In this document: positions 1 through 10,283 of the stretch, piece after piece | How positions within the stretch are numbered: position 1 is the stretch's first letter | How the letters are laid out: each line of letters begins with the position of its first letter | Assembly: GCA_951799425.1 (NCBI GenBank) | Contig: OX637394.1 | Coordinates: 34,384,001 to 34,448,000 of the forward strand | Length of the DNA stretch: 64,000 bases | DNA from: Ilex aquifolium | Lineage: Eukaryota; Streptophyta; Magnoliopsida; Aquifoliales; Aquifoliaceae | Direction: 5' to 3' | Program-made: the position numbers and the translations under genes | The notes under the pieces: generated by a model | What the model was told of the DNA's origin: nothing | What the model saw: only the letters and a program-made list of their open reading frames with translations | Databases searched by the model: none

Positions 1-1249
1 AAGGGAGATCCCTCTTGGTCTTGCCAACTAGAGGATTTAGCTACTCATACTTGGAATGGAAATAACTATGTAATGGAAGAGCATTCAAATCTATGAACTT
101 CTAAGGTGGCTAAATATCAGAATTTATGAGCTAAAAGAACATGTATTTAAACCCATTGCATAGTTATGAAAGATGAAATACTTGGAGCATTAATGGTGAA
201 GCATTAAATGAACATTGAACTAACAAAACATGAAGGAAAAACAACATTCATGGCATTCAATGAACTACTAAGAGTCTTACTCAAGATTACAAGACAATGC
301 AGTAGAAGAATATGCAAAAATCACAACTTTCTCTCTCTAGAAACTACTGTTCATCTCCTTCTCCGCCCAGACTTTCTCTCTCTAAAAACCTATTATAAAA
401 AATATGCTCTCTAATCTCCCTGGCTTCCTGGTCATCCCCATCCTTGGAGAACATTTCTTTCTCCAAAACGTGCCTGGGCATCCCCTGAAGCTTCAGCAGC
501 AGAGCCTAGTCTGCAGGCTTGGACCAGGAAGATGCAGCAACTCTCTGCACCCCAACTTGCCTTCTTGGTGTAATTTCCTTTGCTATGGAGAAAAGCCCCT
601 TTTTCCCTTCACTCCCCATTCTGGAGAAGAGGGAGTCTCCCATCTGTTTTTGTCTCAGAGGAGTGCAGCAGCCAGGGACAGACAGGAAGTGGCAGAGCAT
701 GTCTGCCTACCCAGCTCATCCCATCCTCTCTCTCTTCATTCAATGCTTTAAATCCACAAGTCTAGAAGGGAGTGTGAGTCCTGATGAATAGAAAGGTGGG
801 CGTATCAGAGAGAAGCATGGAGGGGTCCACAAGACAGCTGAGCAGATCTGCAGAGTTTGGGCACTTCAGGGAATCAGTACCGGTACTGGGTACCGGTACC
901 ATTTGGTACCGGTACCGAGTACCGGTACTGCGATTCCAGTAGGTTTTGGGTACCGGTACTGGGTACCGGTACCATTTGGTACCGGTACCGAGTACCGGTA
1001 CTGTTCTGCATCCTTTTCTGAATTTCTTGATTTCTTGCTCCCGATCTATCCTCGAACTATCATTCCCACTCCTTTCATCCCAAGTGGTATGGGAGGGTCT
1101 TTAAAGGCCATATTTAGCTTCATTCAACTACAAGAACAACAACTTGATGTTAAGACTTCAAGTGGCATAACGTACATAATTTAAAGCTCTAAAGTAAGTG
1201 AAATGAGTTGATTAGCATCTTAAAGATATGCAAAGTTGTGTGCTAATCA
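1..1249 (-). mobile_element. LTR J: diverged A-superfamily LTR, partial
   Basis: Read on the minus strand this is an LTR whose first bases (TGATTAGCAC, ending at 1249) resemble the A-family LTR start TGATGAGCAC. The part near position 1 (ctcttggt...gctactcata) aligns with the A-family solo LTRs near 45355 and 56050. It contains a TACCGGTA palindrome cluster preceded by the same gggcacttc context seen at 56782. The LTR runs off the left edge. At 1249/1250 it abuts chromovirus LTR sequence, so it was inserted into that LTR. The small ORFs inside show no coding signature. Confidence 0.7.
877..1001. repeat. Palindrome cluster GTACCGGTAC in LTR J
   Basis: Eight perfect or near-perfect copies of the 10-bp palindrome GTACCGGTAC are spaced a few bases apart, in two near-identical blocks. 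On the minus strand this block and its flank align with the cluster inside the A internal region (16385-16494), including the shared spacer ctactggaatcgcag. Confidence 0.9.
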
Positions 1250-3167
1250 GTCTCCCAGTGTGCAGGCTCCTCGACTCCCAGCTCTTCCTCGAGAGAGTAA
1301 TCTGAAAAGGTTGTTAAGTAGGGGGTGAGCACGAAGCTCTGTAGGAAAATTCTTCCAAACCCGAACAAGGTTTAGAAAACATGTAAAACAAGTCGGTCTC
1401 ATTTCACAAACATCATATATAACTTTTGAAGTAAAACGAGGACATTTTAAATAGATCTCCAGTTTAAGCCGTAACAATAATCAAGTGAAAGGTTAAGATA
1501 AATTTCATAACAATATACCATTTCCAAATATAATCCCTTCCGATGCATTGTCCTATGCCAATGCAACGGCCAAGGCGGTCCAACCCATCATCCCATTTAT
1601 ATTGGTTCATCCCCGTACCATGTATGTTGATTGCTTCTCATGAATCTACCCAACGATTATACCTAGTCCACCAATCACAATCACAATCACAAACACTTTA
1701 AGAAAGGGCGTCTACCATCCCAATGGCAGTGACGAGTCCCTTCCAAGGAAAAATATACCATCCCTTGTTCGAACTCCAGTGAACGATAGTGGTCGCATTA
1801 CCAAATGACAACCCACTACAAGTGTTAGGAAACCATCTCACCCCCACTGGGATAGACTAACCTCTAACACTCTACGGCATCTCTCAAAGGCAATCCAAGT
1901 CCATCACAACAACCATACAAATGAGGAAACCAAAATATTCTCAATTCACCAACAATTCCAAATAACTACAAAATCCACAATTTCTCATTTTACAAGCATA
2001 TCTCAAAATTCCCAAATTAAGCATGTGACATTTTCAATAACCAACCAAGAAAAATGCAAGAGATCACAACAATATCATTTTACTACTCAACACAAAACAC
2101 TATGATTTTGAAATCAAGAATAAAGGAAAACCCATCACTCTTGCAAACTAGGGTTTTTCAAACAAAAGAGGGATTTCATGGGTATACAACCCTAACTTTG
2201 TGTAAAACATGTTAACAATTGCAAGAGAACCAAGAAACAATGAACCCATAGCAAATACATATGATTAGGAGTCAAAACATATATATATAATAACCCTAAC
2301 ATCAATGAACAAGAATGGAAGAAAACCCCTACTTGGTATTCTCAAAAATCTAGGGCTTTGCTCTTTTTGGAAGTGTAACTCCCTCGTGATCTTGTGTTTA
2401 TTTCTCCTCCTTTATCTCCTCCTAGGGTTCTAAAGTGTTTAGGATGAGAGTGGAGTGAAGAATGGAGCAAATGAGAGCTTGAGGTGGTGTTTTAAACCCA
2501 AAAATCCCGACTTTTTAACTGTTCGGCGCGTGTTAGAGAAAGCGTACCGGTACGCGGTACCGGTACGGTATGGTACCGGTACGCGGTACCGGTACGGTTA
2601 AGCCACTGGTTCGGGCGTACCGGTACGGTACCGTACTGGTACGGTGTACCGGTACACTTTGGCTGCTTCACCTTCCAGGGCATTTTGGACCCATTTAGAG
2701 GTCGAATTGGAAAATTTTCAGGAGATACACTTTTGTATCCCTAGATGTCTACTATCTACTGTCCAAATTTCAGATCAATTGGACATAAGGATAAAAAGTT
2801 ATGACCAAAATACTAGAAGGTGTCCCAACTCCTTTTTACCCAAATTCTCTCTAAGTGTGTTTTCACTCCGGAATACTTCCTAGCTTCCAATACACCCCAT
2901 ATTACCTCTCCCAAGGTTGTTCGACCTTCCGGATTCAATAGACACCTTATTTTGACCTAAAAATATTTAGAAATTCATCTAATCACCCTTTCCAAGTTTA
3001 GACGTCTTTGAAACTCAAACTTCCCAATCAATATGCATCTCTAGCATTGCTCCTACTATTACAATCTATATAGTTCATTCTTACACCATTACACATATCC
3101 ACATTTTTACAACAATTATTTACTACATATCTATATACATATATAAAAGAAAATGCAGGGTGTTACA
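1250..3167 (-). mobile_element. LTR I: Tekay-like chromovirus LTR, partial
   Basis: It begins inside the LTR with tctcccagtgtgc, identical in context to the element B LTR at 7968, and ends with the family terminus gggtgttaca. Blocks shared with the B and D LTRs include aacaaggtttag and the acttcc...ccctaac leader. Its terminal ~300 bp are missing because LTR J interrupts it. The flank after 3167 is C-type LTR, so this was an insertion into a C-type LTR. No internal region is visible, so solo LTR versus LTR of a larger element cannot be decided. Confidence 0.75.
2543..2655. repeat. Palindrome cluster CGTACCGGTACG in LTR I
   Basis: Repeated CGTACCGGTACG/GGTACCGGTACGG palindromes in the U3 part of LTR I, at the position equivalent to the clusters of the B and D LTRs. 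The GCG-flanked variant is shared with the A-family solo LTR at 46059-46125, which belongs to a different lineage. Confidence 0.88.
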
Positions 3168-3710
3168 GTATCTGACTCTCTCTGAATATCCCTAACTATC
3201 CAGACTTCCCTCCACTCTCTCTGGCTTTCTCTCTGACTGAACCAACTGACTGAAACTGAACTATGCTGAACGCTGAAAATGGAAAGCTGTAGGGGTATTT
3301 ATAGGCTCTAGGGGAGCTGCTTTAAGGCGGCAAAATTGGGGAGGACCAATTAGAAGTGTTTGTTGCATATTCTGGCCAATGGGAGGGCAGAAGACCTTAC
3401 GGCGGTTTGGTGACCATCCGGACGCCACCACCACCGTCCGGACGGTGCTAAGCCTTTGGATTTGGTGTGCATGTTCCTTGGTTGGTTGATGTAATTACTC
3501 TTTGACCCCTTGCTGGTTTAGACTTTGATATATTGCTCACCTATACTTTGTAGCATTTACGCACAAAACCCTGAGAAATAAGACAATTAACGCATTAACC
3601 CAAATTTACGCACTAACCCTAATTTCATGTATTCTGACTGTTTTAACTCTTTTACCTAACATAATTAACCTATTAACCTAACTCAATTACGCACTAATTA
3701 GAGTTAATCA
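3168..3710 (-). mobile_element. C-type LTR, partial
   Basis: On the minus strand it starts TGATTAACTCTAATTAG at 3710, matching the C 3' LTR start at 44348 (TGATTAAACCTAATTAG). It also shares the purine-rich block near 3200-3250 with 59890-59950. A TATA-like box (TATAAATA, minus, 3297-3304) lies downstream of CCGTCCGGACGG palindromes. The sequence on the far side of 3710 is not a polypurine tract, so this is not the 3' LTR of an adjoining C element. A solo LTR interrupted by LTR I is the simplest reading. Confidence 0.65.
3412..3446. repeat. CCGG-centred palindromes of the C-type LTR
   Basis: ACCATCCGGACGCC followed by the perfect palindrome ACCGTCCGGACGGT, 110-150 bp upstream of the minus-strand TATA box. 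The same motif pair, partly mutated, is in the other C LTR at 44613-44646. Confidence 0.8.
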
Positions 3711-4335
3711 TTCATCATATCATGAGCATATATGAACATACCCAATTTCTCAAATCTTAATTATATCATAAAGTATATAATAACATTTCACAACACCATT
3801 AAGCATGTTATAGCATTTTCAATTCAAATAACACACTTAATCATCCACAGGCATTTTATAAAACACCTATAAAGCACATTGTAAACACATAGCATGCCCA
3901 AGCAACATATTCTTCAAGAAATCCAAACCAACCAATTTCATCAACCAAATCATACCAGAATTCATTTTAAATACTCTTATACCCATTTTCCATATTCTAG
4001 CTACATTAGGTTTATGTTAAACAAGAGAATTCATCCCTAATCATCCTACCCTTTTCATAAACAACCCTAGGTTAAAAATAAACCTAGTTAGGAAAGGAAC
4101 CCGACCTCTTGTAGCGTAAATTCGCGTATAAGAAACTCCAAGATCCCAAATCAAGCTTCAATGCTTTAATCCCAACAATCATGTCTTTGAGATTTTGGTG
4201 AAACTCGCGATCTTTGGTGTGTACGTGTTGCTCTCGTCACGGAGAACAACTTTGCCTCTAGGCCTAAAGAGATCCAATGGTAGGATTGCCATAGATCAAA
4301 GGTAGAAATGAAGGAGAACCCTTGGTTTTCGTTTC

Positions 4336-4395
<60 letters not shown>

Positions 4396-4746
4396 GGAAT
4401 GACTAAAGCAAATGAGGAGAAAAATTTTGATTTTTTCTCCCCTTTTATATCCCTCAATTGCTTGGCCTAAAACGCGACACACGTCCCTCTTTTGATTGGT
4501 CCAATTTGATCCCAAATCAATTAAATCTAATCTCTTTTTAAGTTTAGTATATTTTTATTGAACTAAATATAAATTATTTCCTAGGTTCTGTGAATAAAAT
4601 CTGATCGCGTTTTTATTGAACTAAATCTAACTGTCTCGGAATTCAACAAATATTGATTGGGTAGCCAGATTTCGCGACATGAATCCAATGGTGAAGTCCG
4701 CTTTATCATCTGAGTTCTAGAAATATTGGGTTTCATCAACCCATAC
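3711..4746. other. Unclassified, probably LTR-derived sequence
   Basis: No coding signature. A minus-strand TATA-like motif lies at 4443-4450 (tttttat/atataaaag) with a pyrimidine-rich leader, giving it the look of an old LTR leader. I could not match it to another element in the window or find its termini. Confidence 0.35.
4340..4393. repeat. (CT)n microsatellite
   Basis: An uninterrupted run of about 25 CT dinucleotides. Confidence 0.95.
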
Positions 4747-5676
4747 TGTAACGGCTAATTATCGTTTTACCCTTTTCTAATAAAATTTTAAATTTTCTGG
4801 GTTTTACAGTTATCCTGATGAACTGGTTCTACAAATGTGGTACCGGTTCTTCGTGGGATAGAATGTCTAGTACCGGTTCTACAACTCTAGATCTGGTTCT
4901 AGGCCACCTAGAACCTTATTGTATCTGTTCTACCTTATATAACTGGTTCTTCTCTAGACCGAGAATTTATTTTCCATTATAACTCCCTATTCCACTGTCA
5001 AAACTCAACCCTAACCCTTCTAAACCATAAACCACACTAATTTGATGCATTTAAAAGCTTAAGAACATATTAATTCAAGGAAAACAATTCACCTTCGTTA
5101 TGACCCGATTCCTTCAAAACTCTCTACAACTCTCAAACTCTAAAAACCTTGGGTTCTTAGTTCTTTGATTCACAACCACCACTCAATTCCTTGTATACAA
5201 GCAAGGATTATGCAAGCTCCTAAGAATAATTTACACACAAACTCAAGAAATTTAGATGTTCTTTCCCACCTATTTTTTTTTGTTTGGTAAAAAGGTTTAC
5301 AACTTGTTTCAAAATCCACCAACTCTCCCTCTCTTAATGAACTGGTTCTAAGGGGAGTCCTCCTTTTATACTTCAAGCATGAGAGACTTCGTTATGCCGG
5401 GTGTTCCTCATAACTCCTTCCCAAACCCTTGTTCACATCAACCTCTCCATTTGTTTCTCCTATTCCAACAATTATCACATAATTCTCCAACACTTCTAAA
5501 ATCTCATCTATAAACTCTACAATCTTATAATTCAACAATAAAATTCTTTAATTAAAAGCATACTTAATTTATTAGGGTTTAATTATCATAATTTTAAACC
5601 CATTCAAATTTTGAAAAATTACAACTTAACCCACAATATTTATAAAATACTACGATATGCATGTTCGGGTCTCACA
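4747..5676 (-). mobile_element. Element F 3' LTR (chromovirus)
   Basis: Read on the minus strand it starts TGTGAGACCC at 5676 and ends CCGTTACA at 4747, giving TG...CA termini and 930 bp. A polypurine tract adjoins its start and a minus-strand TATA box (tataaaag, near 5365) lies about 310 bp in. It contains several copies of ACCGGTTCTA/CTGGTTCTA between 4815 and 4960, a half-palindromic relative of the TACCGGTA motif. Confidence 0.65.
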
Positions 5677-5690
5677 ACTCTTCCCCTCTT
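5677..5690 (-). promoter_or_regulatory. Element F polypurine tract
   Basis: On the minus strand AAGAGGGGAAGAGT directly precedes the LTR start TGTGAGACCC. This is where plus-strand DNA synthesis would be primed. A decayed hairpin (AAAATT...AATTTT around CAGGGACA) lies just upstream. Confidence 0.65.
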
Positions 5691-5710
5691 AAAAAAATTA
5701 TGTCCCTGAA

Positions 5711-6575
5711 ATTTTACTCACCGTGTTGAAACAACTGAGTATATCCTGCTTGCATATTTTCCTCACTCTCCCAAGTCACATCTTCCACTGCATGAATCTG
5801 CCATAAAACTTTAACCATGGGTATAGTCTTTGTAAGTAAGACATGTTCTTTTCGATCTAGAATCTCAACTGGTTCCTCTACAAATGTTAGATCTTCCTTA
5901 AGCTCAATAGGTTCCTCTGTCAACACATGTGATGGATCAGGTATATACCTCCACAACATTGACACGTTGAACACATAATGCAGTCAAGAGAGATTTGGTG
6001 GAAATGCTAAACGATAAGCCAATGCCTCAATACGTTCAAGGATTCCAAACGGTCCAATATACCTTGGACTTAGTTCATATTTCTTACCAAACCTCATAAC
6101 ACCCTTCCATAGAGATATATGTAAAAACACTAGATCACCAATAGTAAATTCCAAGTCTCTTCTCTGGTTATCCGCATAGCTTTTCTGCTGATTTTGGGCA
6201 ATTTTCAATCATTCCTAAATCACATTTACCTTATCTGTAGTTACTTTCAACAATTCAAGACCTAATATCTTCCTTTCTCCTCCATCATTCTAACATATCG
6301 ACGTCCTACATCATCTTTCATAAAGAGCTTCATACGGTGCCATGCCAATACTTGCTTGATAGCTGTTGTTATATGTAAATTCTATCAATGGCAAATGATC
6401 ATCCCAGCTAACCTTGAATTCCATTACATAGGACCTCACCATATTCTCCAAGATATGAATAAAACATTTAGATTAACCATTTTTTTGCCGATGAAAGGTC
6501 GTACTAAACTTCAAGGTAGTACCCAAAGCCTCTTGTAAGCTTATCCACATACAGTTTTGCATACCTATCCAAAAA
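5711..6575 (-). pseudogene. pol: Element F integrase C-terminus and chromodomain, degraded
   Basis: Minus-strand remains of a Ty3/gypsy chromovirus pol. From 6575 downward: an integrase core remnant (SLQEALGTTLKFSTTF, where the usual HPQTDGQ has decayed), then the [18 protein letters not shown] region near 6330-6380. Next comes the GPY/F module (LSPRYIGPFGILERI, within 5984-6208) and a chromodomain-like end (VEEPVEILDRKE...VKVLWQIHAVEDVTWE, within 5714-5974). Reading frames change at least near 5980 and 6210. The rest of gag-pol is missing. The degree of decay makes this one of the older copies in the window. Confidence 0.8.
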
Positions 6576-7659
6576 AAAATTAGGTTTAATAGCAATAAAA
6601 TGTGCAAGAATAAGAGAGTGATTACGGATCCCTTGTGGCCGATGGTGGAGCAATTTGCACCATTAGACAAGACATCTTTAAGGAAGAGCCATGGAGTCCA
6701 ACTCGAGGAGCAGCCAGAGTTACCACCTGCACCGCAGTAAGAACCATTTCAAGGAGTAGAAGATTTTCACCCACCAGAGGAGCCTTAGCTACAGGAGGAG
6801 CAGCTGTATATACCGGTTGATGATAGGTCCGACCGATAGATTTTGTTGTGGTTGGAGACCAGTCCACCCAGCTTAGAACCAGCATCACCCAGCTTGATCA
6901 ACACATGGTTGAATATGATTAGAATCAGAGCGAGATCTTGAGGCTACTCAGAGGACACTTCGGTGGAGGCCCATCTACTTCCTGATCAGAGACCTTTCAA
7001 GAGATTCCACATCATCACTTCTACTACTATCTTTCCTAAAAACTTTTTAAATTCTGCATTTTCATTTTAGTTTTATGTTTTTGAATGATGTTTTGAATTT
7101 GGTTTTTAATTAATCTAGTTTATGTTTTGGTTAAATTTTGTTAATTTAGGATGCGTAATTCATGTGATTCACGTTACAATTAGGATATTATTCTTATGTT
7201 TTGCAGGGATATCCTTAACCCGTTTGCGCGGGATTTTCATACAATATTTGTGCACTATCCTAATATTTTCATTGAAACTCATTATTCTGAACACGTAAAA
7301 TTCCTTATTTTGAGAAAATTTTTGAAATATTGCACTCATTTATTAAGCTTACATATATATTGGAGATGTAAAACCTATTTCAGATTTTGAGCCAATCTTC
7401 ATTGGAGATATATTTCACACTTACTCAAATAAAAATTTTCAATTCAGCAATAAATTTCTTTGAATAATCTCATTATTTTTGCTTTGATTAACACTCCTTG
7501 AATTACATAGTTAGCATTTTCCTTAAATTTTTAATTCGGAACTATGCAGGCGTATGATTTCTTGAAAATGATCAGAACTATGCAAGTGTATGATTTCTGA
7601 AAAATGATCTTAGGCAATCTTTGATTAAATTTTGAGCCTTACCCATTTCTTTTACAAAA
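6576..7659 (+). mobile_element. Element C internal region, left part
   Basis: The portion from about 7395 aligns with the A internal region near 17115-17320 (acttactcaa, ataatctcatta, gatcttaggc.atcttt, gagcctta) in plus orientation. The alignment resumes at 43242 after element B. 6640-7010 looks like a decayed coding end (DPLWPMVEQFAPLDK with several stops). The boundary with element F at about 6576-6620 is not sharp, and no 5' LTR is seen. Confidence 0.6.
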
Positions 7660-7664
7660 TTATA
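7660..7664. repeat. Target-site duplication of element B (left), TTATA
   Basis: TTATA before the LTR start TGTAACACCC. The partner copy is at 43237-43241. Removing B restores C sequence homologous to the A internal region (gtgaaattttatccctag). Confidence 0.9.
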
Positions 7665-8300
7665 TGTAACACCCCAAAACACACCCTGGACGGCATTACA
7701 TTCTCAAACATTCATATCATGAGAGCACTAATATAATCCATCAATAAATAAGACTTCATCAAGTCATCCATAACATTTACAACATTATCCCCAAAAGAAT
7801 AGACCCATTTTGGCCTTTACATTCCAAAAATCAACTAATGTAGCGCAGCGGAAATAACAAAATAAAACTAGACTTTACACGGTTCAAAATGAATATCCTA
7901 GTCTAGAACAAAAGGAAGTGTCGCTCTAGGCGTCCACCTCGGGATCCACGCTCCCGTCTATCGGAATCTCCCAGTGTGCGGGCTCCTCGACTCCCAGCTC
8001 TTCCTCGAGAGGGTAATCTGAAAAATGTTAGCGGTAGGGGGTGAGCACGAAGCTCTGTAGAAAAATTCTCTCAAACCCAAACAATGTTTAGAAACGTATT
8101 TAAAATGGCCGGTCTCATTTTTAACATAACATAGATACATAATTTGAAATAAGACAGTGACATTTCAACAAGGATCTCAAGTTTAAATAGCAATAGTACT
8201 AGAAATGAACAATAATAACCCATTTTAATAAACATCCATTTTCAAAATATAAACCATTTCCCACACATTATATAATATTGTCCTCTTTTGGCATGATCAT

Positions 8301-8716
8301 CCTTATAAGGAACCTCTCACCCTCAAGGCTTGGTTACTCAAGCATCCTAATAAGGAACCTCTTGAGGAAAATCACATACTGTCCTCTTTTGGCATGAGCA
8401 TCCTTATAAGGAACCTCTCACCCTCAAGGCTTAGTTTCTTAAGCATCCTTATAAGGAACCTCTTAAGGAAAATCACATACTCTCCTCTCTTGGCATGAGC
8501 ATCCTTATAAGGAACCTCTCACCCTCAAGGCATCACAAACTCAAGCATCCTTATAAGGAACCTCTTGAGGGAAATCACATACTCTCCTATCTTGGCATGA
8601 GCATCCTTATAAGGAACCTCTCACCCTCAAGGCATCACAAACTCAAGCATCCTTATAAGGAACCTCTTGAGGGAAATCACATATTCTCCTCTCTTGGCAT
8701 GAGCATCCTTATAAGG
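8301..8716. repeat. CArG-box tandem array in B 3' LTR
   Basis: Nine sites about 45-56 bp apart, in an alternating two-half-unit repeat of about 102 bp. Eight are the perfect CArG box CCTTATAAGG and one is CCTAATAAGG (8346). Starts: 8301, 8346, 8402, 8447, 8503, 8549, 8604, 8651, 8707. CC(A/T)6GG is the classical MADS-domain binding sequence. Binding itself is not shown. Confidence 0.9.
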
Positions 8717-9358
8717 AACCTCTCACCCTCAAGGCATCACAAACAACCCAACCAAGCATACCATTCCAATATTTATATCATTTTACAAGCATCTCTCCAA
8801 AATCCCCAAGATATATTATGTAACAATTCCCCAACCAACAAAGAAAATACATGAGATCACAATAACATCATTTTTCTACCCAACACAAACAACTACGGTT
8901 TTTGAAGTTCATAATAAAGAAGCATTTAAGAAGAAATACATCACTCTCCCAACAACTAGGGTTTTAAAAATAGAAAAGAGATTTCATGGGTATTAAACCC
9001 TAACTTTGTTCAAAACATGTAATCTTTGCCAAAAAGCCTAAGAGAGGATGATTCCATAACATATATATATACCATTGATAGCCAAAACATACATATATAA
9101 ATACCCTAGCCATCAATGTAAGTGAGTGAGAGAAAACCCCTACCTTGATGTTCTTGGAAATCTAGGGCTTGGATCTTGAATCACCCTTAAATTCCTTGTT
9201 TTTCACCTTTGATCTTGTGTTTTTCTCTTCCCCTCTTTCTCTCTAATGTTTTCTAGGGTTTTAAGGTGTGTAATGAAGGCTAAGGGGATGGCAAGAAGTA
9301 TTTATAGTGGGGGAAAAACCGGCTGTTCGCGAACTAAAATTGTCTGATTTTTACAGTG

Positions 9359-9523
9359 ACTACCGGTAGTTAAACTATGACTACCGGTAGCTCGACTATT
9401 CTGGGCACTCGACTACCTGTTGACTACCGGTAGTCCGAGTACACTGGGCACTTGACTACCTATTGACTACCGGTAGTCCGAGTACACTGGGCACTTGACT
9501 ACCGGTAGTTACTACCGGTAGTT
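9359..9523. repeat. Palindrome cluster ACTACCGGTAGT in B 3' LTR
   Basis: Copies of ACTACCGGTAGT and decayed derivatives separated by spacers reading gagtacactgggcacttga. The cluster edge lies 53 bp upstream (minus sense) of the TATA box at 9299-9306. Confidence 0.9.
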
Positions 9524-9702
9524 GATGCCAGATTTGCCTACTTCCTTTATTTTTCATTTCCAATCCATTCCTAAGCCAACCAAATCCATCCCAAACCTTT
9601 CCAACACATATTTCTACACATATCCACATTTTTACCACAATTATTTATTATATATCTATATACATATATATATAAAAGAAAAAAAAAATGCGGGGTGTTA
9701 CA

Positions 9703-9740
9703 ATCCACCCCCCTTAAGGAAAGTTTCGTCCTCGAAACTT
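9703..9740 (-). promoter_or_regulatory. Element B polypurine tract with upstream hairpin
   Basis: On the minus strand the 18 bases before the 3' LTR include AAGGGGGGTGGAT. Immediately upstream (9721-9740) is a perfect 8-bp stem, AAGTTTCG-AGGA-CGAAACTT. The gag-pol stop codon (9744-9746) lies just before the hairpin. Confidence 0.88.
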
Positions 9741-9743
9741 ACC

Positions 9744-10283
9744 TCAAGTAGCGAACAAATATGGATACCTCTCCCGCATTTCTTGATCCGGTTCCCATGT
9801 AGCTTCCTCCACTCCATGGTGTTGCCACCGAACCTTTACCAATCTGATAACTTTGTTGCGAAGCACTTTTTCCTTGGTGTCGATAATTTCTACTGGTTGT
9901 TCTTCGTATGTTGCTCCGTCTTGGATTTCAATCTCCTCCAAGTTCACTACTGGAGTTGCATCCGATTGACACTTTCTCAACATCGACACGTGGAACACGT
10001 CATGCACCCCAGACAACTGAGCTGGTAACTGCAACTGATATGCCGCTTTGCCCACCACTTTAATTACCTCGAATGGCCCAGTATATCTTGGTGCTAATTT
10101 TCCCTTCTTGGCGAATCTCAATACTCCTTTCTTGGGCGACACTTTGAGGAACACGTAGTCTCCCACTTTGAATTCTAAGGGTCTTCTTCTGTGGTCCGCA
10201 TAGCTTTTCTGTCTACTTTGCGCCGTCCGTAGTCTCTCTCGGATGAGTTGAATCTTCTCCGTAGTTTCTCGAACAATGTCCGG
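9744..10283 (-). pseudogene. pol: Element B integrase C-terminus and chromodomain, after the stop
   Basis: In-frame continuation of pol beyond the TGA at 10284-10286. It begins PDIVRETTEKIQ and passes through the GPY/F module (KLAPRYTGPFEVI). It ends with a chromodomain-like segment (EEQPVEIIDTKEKVL...LVKVRWQHHGVEEATWEPDQE), a module thought to guide integration by reading histone marks. The closest start codon inside it is at 10166, but as part of a polyprotein it would not have its own start. It ends 3 bases before the pre-polypurine hairpin. It is open throughout, so the chromodomain became separated only recently. Confidence 0.85.

Larger units (their letters stand above)
7665..9702 (-). 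mobile_element. Element B 3' LTR
   Basis: 2038 bp with termini TGTAACACCCCG...GGGGTGTTACA (minus sense). The putative U3 holds TACCGGTA palindromes 53 bp upstream of a TATA box (TATAAATA, minus, 9299-9306). The leader holds an array of CArG boxes. It is 198 bp longer than the 5' LTR because the latter lost a ~54-bp block near 41714, one two-box repeat unit and one palindrome block. Confidence 0.92.

Noticed and set aside
404..791. Overlapping ORFs of 61-115 codons at the left edge
   Set aside because: The region aligns with LTR sequence (LTR J), frames overlap on both strands, and no domain is recognisable.
4264..4515. ORF with a long Arg-Glu repeat
   Set aside because: It is a translation of the (CT)n microsatellite.
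8301..8716. CRISPR-like direct repeats with spacers (also 48188-48730)
   Set aside because: Spacers are themselves repeated, no cas genes are present, and the repeats lie inside the LTR of a plant retrotransposon.
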